A stretch of 64,000 nt of DNA from Azotobacter vinelandii CA. GTDB lineage: Bacteria; Pseudomonadota; Gammaproteobacteria; Pseudomonadales; Pseudomonadaceae. Within the stretch, counting starts at the first letter, position 1; each line of letters opens with the position of its first letter. Location of the stretch: positions 3,090,501 to 3,154,500 of the forward strand of contig NC_021149.1 in the NCBI RefSeq assembly GCF_000380335.1, read 5' to 3'. The notes under the pieces were generated by a model. It saw only the letters and a program-made list of their open reading frames with translations, made no database searches and was not told the origin of the DNA. The position numbers were made by a program, and so were the translations under genes. This document shows, in pieces, positions 58,064 through 64,000 of the stretch.

Positions 58064-59277
58064 CGGTCCTCTCCAGGGCGCCCCCGGGGCGCGTCGGCTC
58101 GATCGATGGTCAGGACGTATTCGCCCGATGCCCTGGCGCTCACCCGCTCGAGCTGGCCGACCCAGTCGCCCGCAGTGGGATCGCCGGCCCGCGAGATCCG
58201 GGCCACCAGTTGCACCTCGGCGAAGTTGGACAGCTTGAGCTGGGGCATCATCGCATCGGCATCGCTCAGGGCGACCTGCGCCGGCAGATCGGCCACGCGC
58301 AGACGCTCGACCGCCAGCGGCATCGGCGGACCGGAAACGGCGCGGGCGAAGACGAACACGCTGTCGTCCGGCCGCACCTTGCCGGCCAGCTCCGGCGCCA
58401 GGGCGACGCTGACCTTCAGCTCCACCTGGGCGGCGGCCGGCGCCGCGCCCTGCGACGCGCCGGCCTGCTCGCGCGCCCGGGCGATGCCGCCGGCGATGGC
58501 CGCCCGCGACGGATCGCCCTCGGGCAGGATTTCCACCAGGCGCTCCCAGTAACCGGCGGCATCGGCGAAGCGGCGCTCCTCGAAGGCGACGATGCCGAGC
58601 AGGCCGAGGCTGGTGACCTCGGCCGGCTCGCCGGCCAGCGCCTCGTCGGTCAGCGCCTGCATCCGCGGGCTCCAGCGCTTGCCCTCGGCGAAATACAGCG
58701 CCTGGGCCCACTGGCCGAGGATCTCCGGCGGCCGCTGGGCCAGCCGGGCGGCCTGCTCGAAGGCCGCTACGGCGTCGGCCGGACGCTCCTCGGCCATGTA
58801 GGTGCGCCCCAGGAAATACCAGCCCTCGGCGGAATCCGGCTGGACCTTGACCGCCTGCTCCAGGCGCGCGGTCATCTCTTCGATGCTCTTCGGCTGTTCG
58901 GCGAACCGGCGGGCCAGTTCGAGTTTGTCGCTGGCGCCCCAGTGCAGGTAGAGGCCGTAGCCGAGCAGCGGCACCAGCAGCGCCACCGCCAGCGGCACCG
59001 CCCTGCCCAAGGAGGAGCGGCGCGGCGCCTCGCCGGCTTCGGTGTCGGCCAGCAGCTCGCGGGCCGCCTCGGCGCGGCCGGCCTCCAGTTGCCCGGCGCT
59101 CAGGGTGCCGGCCGCGCGTTGGGCGTCCAGCTCGGCCAGACGCTCTTCGTAGAGCGCCACATTGAGCGCGGTACGGTCCTCCTCGGCCTGGGCGCGACGA
59201 GTGCGCAGCACGGGGAGCAGCAGAAAGGCCAGGGCCAGCAGCAGCAGCAGGCCGGCGGCGATCCAGAAATCGATCAT
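58060..59277 (-). CDS. ccmI: Cytochrome c maturation protein CcmI (CycH)
   Basis: A 405-aa inner-membrane protein that holds apocytochrome c for haem attachment. Two transmembrane segments (about 2-22 and 95-115) enclose a short coiled region ([20 protein letters not shown]). The periplasmic part has TPR repeats ([40 protein letters not shown]) and a C-terminal beta-rich domain ([20 protein letters not shown]) typical of Pseudomonas CcmI. It overlaps ccmH by four bases. Confidence 0.93.
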   Translation of the reverse strand: MIDFWIAAGLLLLLALAFLLLPVLRTRRAQAEEDRTALNVALYEERLAELDAQRAAGTLSAGQLEAGRAEAARELLADTEAGEAPRRSSLGRAVPLAVALLVPLLGYGLYLHWGASDKLELARRFAEQPKSIEEMTARLEQAVKVQPDSAEGWYFLGRTYMAEERPADAVAAFEQAARLAQRPPEILGQWAQALYFAEGKRWSPRMQALTDEALAGEPAEVTSLGLLGIVAFEERRFADAAGYWERLVEILPEGDPSRAAIAGGIARAREQAGASQGAAPAAAQVELKVSVALAPELAGKVRPDDSVFVFARAVSGPPMPLAVERLRVADLPAQVALSDADAMMPQLKLSNFAEVQLVARISRAGDPTAGDWVGQLERVSARASGEYVLTIDRADAPRGRPGEDR

Positions 59278-59747
59278 GGGTCTTTTTTGTCCAGCAGGGT
59301 GGCGAGACGCTCGCGCTCGTCCGGGGATAGGGAGGTCGCCGCCGGGCCGGCGGTATTGCGCCGGCGCCGGACGAGGATCGTCGCCAGCACGCCGAAACCG
59401 AGCGCCAGAAGCCCCGCCGGGCCATACCAGAGCAGCAGGGTCCGCCCGTCGAGCGGTGGCTTGTAGCGGACGAAGTCACCGTAGCGGGCCACCAGGTAGT
59501 CGACGATCTGCTCGTCGCTCTGTCCTTCGCCGAGCATGCGATAGATCTCGCGGCGCAGGTCCATGGCGATGGGTGCGTCGGAATCGGCGATGTTCTGGTT
59601 CTGGCACTTGGGGCAGCGCAGCTCCTCGATCAGGCCGCGGTAGCGTTCGCGCTCGGCATCGCTCTTGAATTCGTAGGTATCGATGGCGGCATGCGCCGTC
59701 GTGCTCAGCACGAGCCCCAGCGACAGGGCGCGGATCGCGGTTTTCAT
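59274..59747 (-). CDS. ccmH: Cytochrome c maturation thiol protein CcmH
   Basis: A 157-aa protein with a signal peptide (to about Ala21), the thiol-reducing motif [19 protein letters not shown] (Cys-X2-Cys) and one C-terminal transmembrane segment ([20 protein letters not shown]). It reduces the haem-binding cysteines of apocytochrome c together with CcmG. It is coupled to ccmG and ccmI by four-base overlaps. Confidence 0.95.
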   Translation of the reverse strand: MKTAIRALSLGLVLSTTAHAAIDTYEFKSDAERERYRGLIEELRCPKCQNQNIADSDAPIAMDLRREIYRMLGEGQSDEQIVDYLVARYGDFVRYKPPLDGRTLLLWYGPAGLLALGFGVLATILVRRRRNTAGPAATSLSPDERERLATLLDKKDP

Positions 59748-60274
59748 TCGTCCAGCAGCTCCTGGTAACGCGCGGCCAGTTGCTCGCGCCAGACCCGCTC
59801 GTCGATCACCCCGACGAACTTGTGGCGGATGATGCCGTGCCTGTCGACGAGGAAGGTTTCCGGCGCGCCGTAGACGCCGAGGTCGAGCCCCAGGCTGCCC
59901 TGCTCGTCGCGGATGTTGAGCCGGTAGGGATCGTGGAACTCCTTCAGCCACTTCAGCGCACTGGCGTTGTCGTCCTTGTAGTTGACGCCGACGATGTTCA
60001 CGCCGCGCCCGGCCAGCTCGTTGAGCACCGGGTGCTCGACCTTGCACGACACGCACCAGGTCGCCCAGACGTTGACCAGCGCCGGCTTGCCCTTGAGGTC
60101 CTCGACCGTGAGAGTGCGCTCCGGCTCCTGCACGGCCGGCAGGGAGAACGCCGGGAAGGGTTTGCCGATCAGCGCCGAGGGCAGTTCGGCGGGATCGAGG
60201 AACAGGCCACGGTAGAGAAAGGCCGCGACGCCCAGGAAGAGCGCCAGCGGCAGCAGGAAAATCGCTCGTTTCAT
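59744..60274 (-). CDS. ccmG: Thiol:disulfide interchange protein CcmG (DsbE)
   Basis: A 176-aa membrane-anchored periplasmic thioredoxin-like protein. The N-terminal anchor is residues 4-22 and the active site is WATWCVSCKVEHP (Cys-Val-Ser-Cys). The CcmG-specific GVYGAPETFLVD loop with the cis-proline follows. It delivers reducing power to CcmH/apocytochrome c. It starts two bases after the ccmF stop. Confidence 0.95.
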   Translation of the reverse strand: MKRAIFLLPLALFLGVAAFLYRGLFLDPAELPSALIGKPFPAFSLPAVQEPERTLTVEDLKGKPALVNVWATWCVSCKVEHPVLNELAGRGVNIVGVNYKDDNASALKWLKEFHDPYRLNIRDEQGSLGLDLGVYGAPETFLVDRHGIIRHKFVGVIDERVWREQLAARYQELLDE

Positions 60275-60276
60275 CT

Positions 60277-62250
60277 TCAGGCTCCTTGTCCGGCCAGGCC
60301 CAGAGCCTCGCGCACGCGGGCCCTGACCTTGACCCGATAACGCCGGTCGCAGGCCGCCAGCGCCGCGCCGAAAGCCATCATCAGGCCCCCCAGCCAGATC
60401 CAGCGGACGAACGGCTTGATATGCAGGCGGACCGCCCAGGCGCCGTTTTCCAGCGGCTCGCCCAGGGCGACGTAGAAGTCGCGGGTGAAACCTGCGTCGA
60501 TGCCGGCCTCGGTCATCGGCATCCGCTGCACGGTATAGAGACGCTTCTCCGGGTGCAGCACGGCCACCTCGTCGTCGCCGTCGAAGACGCGGACGCTGGC
60601 CCGGTCGGCGACGAAGTTGGGCCCCTCATGGTGGCGGGTGCCCTCGAAGACGAAGCGGTAGCCGCCCAGTTCCACGGCATCGCCCGGCGCCATGCGCAGG
60701 TCGCGCTCGGCGCTTTCCTGGCTGCTCAGGACGATGCCCAGGGCGCAGACGGCGATCCCCAGGTGGGACAGTTGCATGCCCCAGTAGCTCGGCGAAAGCG
60801 CGTGCAGGCCCTTGAGCAGTCCCTTGTGGCGGGTCTTGTCGAGCAGGTCGCGCGCCCCGGCGAGAACCACCCAGGCCGCCAGGAAAGCGGTCGCCAGCAC
60901 CGCCCAGGCGAAATCGCCGAGCACGAAGGCGGCCAGCAGGGCCAGCGCCACGCTGGCCAGCAGTACCGGCGCGAGCATGCCGGACAGCCAGCGCAGCGGC
61001 GTGTCCTTCCAGCGCACCAGCACGCCGACCGCCAGCGTCAGCATCAGCAGCCCCATCAGCGGCAGGAACAGCGCATTGAAGTACGGCGGCCCGACCGACA
61101 GCTTGGCGCCGGACAGCGCATCCAGCAGTAGCGGATAGAGCGTGCCGAGCAGGATGGTCGAGGTCGCCACCACCAGCAGCAGGTTGTTCACCAGCAGCAG
61201 GGTTTCCCGCGAGCGGAGGGCGAAGCCCACCTGGCTCCTGACCACCGGCGCGCGGATGGCGAACAGGGTCAGCGAACTGCCGACCACCACCAGCAGGAAG
61301 ATCAGGATGAACACGCCGCGCTCCGGATCGTTGGCGAAGGCATGCACCGAAGTCAGCACCCCGGAACGCACCAGGAAGGTGCCGAGCAGGCTCAGCGAGA
61401 AGGCGGCGATGGCCAGAAGCACCGTCCAGCTCTTGAACACCCCGCGCTTCTCCGTCACCGCCAGCGAGTGCAACAGTGCGGTGCCCAGCAGCCAGGGCAT
61501 GAAGGAAGCGTTCTCCACCGGGTCCCAGAACCACCAGCCGCCCCAGCCCAGCTCGTAATAGGCCCACCAGGAGCCGAGCACGATGCCGATACCGAGAAAG
61601 GCCCAGGCGACCAGCGTCCAGGGCCGCGACCAGCGCGCCCAGGCGGCATCGAGGCGCCCGCCGAGCAGCGCGGCGATGGCGAAGGCGAAGGCCACTGAGA
61701 AGCCGACGTAACCCATGTAGAGCATCGGCGGATGGACGATCAGGCCGAAGTCCTGCAACAGCGGGTTGAGGTCGCGGCCATCGACCGGCGTCTGCGGCAA
61801 CAGGCGGGCGAAGGGGTTGGAGGTGACGATCAGAAACAGCAGGAAGCCGACGCTGATCAGCCCCATCACGCCCAGCACGCGGGCCAGCATCTCCTCGGGC
61901 AGTTGCCGGGAAAAGACCGACACCGCGAAGGTCCAGCCGGAGAGGATCAGCGCCCAGAGCAGCAGCGATCCTTCGTGGGCGCCCCACACGGCGCTCAGCT
62001 TGTAGTACCAGGGCAAGGCGCTGTTGGAGTTGCCGGCCACGTAGGCGACCGAGAAGTCGTCGACCAGGAAAGCCTGGGTCAGACAGACGAAGGCGAACGA
62101 CAGGAAAGCGAACTGCCCCCAGGCGGCCGGCACGGCCAGGCCCATCCACAGGCGGTCGCCACGCCAGGCGCCGATCAGCGGCAAGGTGCCCTGCACCAGC
62201 GCCAGGCACAGGGCGAGGATCATCCCCAGGTGGCCGAGTTCGGGAATCAT
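60277..62250 (-). CDS. ccmF: Haem lyase subunit CcmF
   Basis: A 657-aa polytopic inner-membrane protein (about 15 hydrophobic segments) that attaches haem to apocytochrome c. The haem-handling WWD motif is [19 protein letters not shown], flanked by conserved histidines ([25 protein letters not shown]). The start [10 protein letters not shown] is canonical and overlaps ccmE by four bases. Confidence 0.96.
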   Translation of the reverse strand: MIPELGHLGMILALCLALVQGTLPLIGAWRGDRLWMGLAVPAAWGQFAFLSFAFVCLTQAFLVDDFSVAYVAGNSNSALPWYYKLSAVWGAHEGSLLLWALILSGWTFAVSVFSRQLPEEMLARVLGVMGLISVGFLLFLIVTSNPFARLLPQTPVDGRDLNPLLQDFGLIVHPPMLYMGYVGFSVAFAFAIAALLGGRLDAAWARWSRPWTLVAWAFLGIGIVLGSWWAYYELGWGGWWFWDPVENASFMPWLLGTALLHSLAVTEKRGVFKSWTVLLAIAAFSLSLLGTFLVRSGVLTSVHAFANDPERGVFILIFLLVVVGSSLTLFAIRAPVVRSQVGFALRSRETLLLVNNLLLVVATSTILLGTLYPLLLDALSGAKLSVGPPYFNALFLPLMGLLMLTLAVGVLVRWKDTPLRWLSGMLAPVLLASVALALLAAFVLGDFAWAVLATAFLAAWVVLAGARDLLDKTRHKGLLKGLHALSPSYWGMQLSHLGIAVCALGIVLSSQESAERDLRMAPGDAVELGGYRFVFEGTRHHEGPNFVADRASVRVFDGDDEVAVLHPEKRLYTVQRMPMTEAGIDAGFTRDFYVALGEPLENGAWAVRLHIKPFVRWIWLGGLMMAFGAALAACDRRYRVKVRARVREALGLAGQGA

Positions 62251-62714
62251 TGCGCGCCTCCCGGCTTGCCGTTCTCGTAGTGCTTGAGCATGCCGCTCTT
62301 CTCCAGCGCCTGGCTGACCTCCGGCGGCATGTAGTTCTCGTCGTGCTTGGCCAGCACCTCGTCGGCCTGCAGCATGCCTCCGGCGTCGACCCGGCCCAGC
62401 GCGACTATCCCCTGCCCCTCGCGGAACAGGTCGGGGAGGATGCCCTGGTAACGGACGGTCACCGTCGCCACGCCGTCGGTGACCCGGAAGGTCGCCGCCA
62501 GCGAAGTCGCGTCGCGTTGCAGCGAGCCCTTCTCGACCAGCCCGCCGGCGCGAATCCGCGCACCTTCGGGCGCCTCGCCCGCGGCGATCTGGCTGGGGGT
62601 GTAGAACAGGTTGATGTTCTGCTGCAGGGCGGACAGGGCCAGTGCCACGGCGGCGCCCACGCCGGCGAGGATCGCCAGCACGATGAACAGCCGCCTCTTG
62701 CGCACAGGGTTCAT
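62247..62714 (-). CDS. ccmE: Haem chaperone CcmE
   Basis: A 155-aa periplasmic haem chaperone with an N-terminal anchor ([20 protein letters not shown]). The OB-fold beta barrel ends in [14 protein letters not shown], where the histidine binds haem covalently and the tyrosine is conserved. It overlaps ccmD and ccmF by four bases each. Confidence 0.95.
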   Translation of the reverse strand: MNPVRKRRLFIVLAILAGVGAAVALALSALQQNINLFYTPSQIAAGEAPEGARIRAGGLVEKGSLQRDATSLAATFRVTDGVATVTVRYQGILPDLFREGQGIVALGRVDAGGMLQADEVLAKHDENYMPPEVSQALEKSGMLKHYENGKPGGAQ

Positions 62715-62887
62715 TTCGACTCCTCCCGGCGCAGACGACGCGCCTCTTCCCGCAGGTAGCGCCGGCGCGCCAGCAGCGGCCCGGCGACATTGATGACCAG
62801 CACCGCCAGGCCGATGCCATAGGCCGACCACACGTAGAGGCCATGGTTGCCCATGGCGACGAATTCGGCGAACGAGGAAAAACTCAT
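62711..62887 (-). CDS. ccmD: Haem exporter protein CcmD
   Basis: Small membrane protein of 58 aa with one hydrophobic segment ([19 protein letters not shown]) and a basic C-terminal tail. It helps release holo-CcmE from the CcmABC complex. Recognised by size, topology, the MGNHGLYVW start region and its place between ccmC and ccmE, overlapping both by four bases. Confidence 0.92.
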   Translation of the reverse strand: MSFSSFAEFVAMGNHGLYVWSAYGIGLAVLVINVAGPLLARRRYLREEARRLRREESK

Positions 62888-63636
62888 GGCGCCCCCAGGA
62901 GAGCCTTGATCTCGGATTTGGCCCAGTTGCTGCGCGCCTCGCGCCTGAGTACCTCGAGGCGCATGCGCAACAGCAGCACGGCAGCGAAGAAACAGTAGAT
63001 GCCGAGCACCATGACCAGCATCGGCAGCCACATTTCCATGGGCATCGCCGGCTTCTCGGTCAGGGTGAAGGTGGCCGGCTGGTGCAGGGAATTCCACCAC
63101 TCGACCGAGTACTTGATGATCGGGATGTTGACCACCCCGACGATCGCCAGCACCGCGCAGGCCTTGGCCGCGCTGTCGCGGTTGGCGATCGCCTGGCCGA
63201 GGGCGATGATGCCGAAGTAGAGGAACAGCAGGATCAGCATCGAGGTCAGCCGGGCATCCCAGACCCACCAGGTGCCCCAGGTCGGCTTGCCCCAGATGGC
63301 GCCGGTGACCAGGGCGACGAAGGTCATCCAGGCACCGATCGGCGCGGCGCACTGCAGGGCGATGTCGGCCAGCTTCATGCGCCAGACCAGCCCGATCGCT
63401 CCGGCCACCGCCAGCAGCACGTAACAGGACTGGGCGAGGAAGGCCACCGGCACATGGATATAAATGATGCGGAAGCTGTTGCCCTGCTGATAGTCCGGCG
63501 GCGCGAAGGCCAGTCCCCAGACCAGGCCGACGCCGAGCAGCAGCACGGCGGCCACGGCGAACCAGGGCAGCCAGCGGCCGCTGATTTCATAGAACCACTT
63601 GGGCGAGCCCAGCTTGTGAAACCACGTCCAATTCAT
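62884..63636 (-). CDS. ccmC: Haem exporter protein CcmC
   Basis: A 250-aa membrane protein with six segments that loads haem onto CcmE. The haem-binding WWD motif is [13 protein letters not shown], with flanking conserved histidines (IYIHVPVAF and SLHQPATF). ATG 63636 ([12 protein letters not shown]) is preferred; a GTG nine bases upstream is possible. It overlaps ccmD by four bases. Confidence 0.95.
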   Translation of the reverse strand: MNWTWFHKLGSPKWFYEISGRWLPWFAVAAVLLLGVGLVWGLAFAPPDYQQGNSFRIIYIHVPVAFLAQSCYVLLAVAGAIGLVWRMKLADIALQCAAPIGAWMTFVALVTGAIWGKPTWGTWWVWDARLTSMLILLFLYFGIIALGQAIANRDSAAKACAVLAIVGVVNIPIIKYSVEWWNSLHQPATFTLTEKPAMPMEMWLPMLVMVLGIYCFFAAVLLLRMRLEVLRREARSNWAKSEIKALLGAP

Positions 63637-63718
63637 CGAGACCACTCACATTGTCACGCGGCCGGTCGCGGCCGGCCCGTTTCGGTCGTTTCGCAATCGC
63701 GCTCCCCGGACGAGCCTT

Positions 63719-64000
63719 TCACTCGCCGACGCTGATGGCCAGGGCGGAGGCGATCGCGAAGGGCAGCAGGGTCGCAGCCAGCACGGCCAGGCTGGCCAGC
63801 CAGAGCAGATGGCCGGTCGCCGGCAATCCCTGCAACGCTGCCTGCAGGGCCCCGCTGCCGAGAATCAGCACGGGGATGTACAGCGGCAGGATCAGCAACG
63901 GCAGCAGCAGGCCACCGCGCTTGAGGCCCACGATCAGCGCCGCGCCGACGGCGCCGAGCAGGCTCAGTACCGGAGTGCCGAGCAGCAGCGAGAGCAGCAG
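63719..64000 (-). CDS. ccmB: Haem exporter ABC permease CcmB (C-terminal part)
   Basis: The frame runs off the right edge of the window; about 93 C-terminal residues are visible. They are almost entirely hydrophobic, with the family stretch [21 protein letters not shown] and the ending ALAISVGE. CcmB is the permease that acts with the ATPase CcmA. It precedes ccmC by about 80 bases. The rest of the gene and ccmA should lie beyond the window. Confidence 0.9.
   Translation of the reverse strand: MLLSLLLGTPVLSLLGAVGAALIVGLKRGGLLLPLLILPLYIPVLILGSGALQAALQGLPATGHLLWLASLAVLAATLLPFAIASALAISVGE

Overview
This is a high-GC gammaproteobacterial chromosome segment whose housekeeping genes and gene order fit the Pseudomonadaceae. 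The smc-zipA-ligA block, the fadD1 / phaJ1 / AlkB-like / rapA neighbourhood and the ccmBCDEFGHI operon all look like Pseudomonas. The large exopolysaccharide locus and the abundant repeats make an Azotobacter-like member my best guess (inference; no marker gene in the window settles the genus).

Layout. 1-703: 3' end of a MATE efflux pump. 704-1481: long untranslated leader region. 1482-32462: about 31 kb of surface-polysaccharide genes, all on the plus strand. They begin with a Wzb-type phosphatase and a Wzc-type tyrosine kinase and end with a Wza-type outer-membrane lipoprotein. Between them lie two routes to uronic acids (UDP-HexNAc dehydrogenase plus C4-epimerase, and UDP-glucose dehydrogenase). 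There is also an ABC flippase of the PglK kind, a phosphoribosyltransferase-HAD fusion coupled to a TupA-like ATP-grasp protein, and ten glycosyltransferases. A Wzy-like membrane protein and a complete bacillosamine-type set complete the locus: PglF/WbpM-like dehydratase, PglE-like aminotransferase, PglD-like acetyltransferase and PglC-like phosphoglycosyltransferase. Two near-identical ~666 bp repeats with inverted ends (6591-7256 and 22711-23376) bracket the central 15.5 kb. Three AT-richer glycosyltransferase genes at 27474-30849 look like a later acquisition.

32478-38977: fadD1, phaJ1, a cytosine deaminase, then a short Anr-controlled transcript that looks like the sRNA PhrS and carries the 36-residue CcoM cbb3-oxidase peptide. 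An isomerase/oxidoreductase pair follows. 39120-41566: an IS630-type element whose transposase start is split by an IS110/IS1111-type element. 41646-44371: an IclR regulator divergent from an FAD-dependent dehydrogenase. The same GAAC-N3-GTTC palindrome occurs here and in front of the isomerase/oxidoreductase pair, suggesting one regulon now separated by the insertion sequences.

44399-64000: AlkB-like dioxygenase, rapA, ligA, zipA, smc, moaA, a frameshifted potassium-channel gene, a small lipoprotein and the cytochrome c maturation operon (ccmI back to a partial ccmB), mostly on the minus strand. No tRNA, rRNA or CRISPR array was found.
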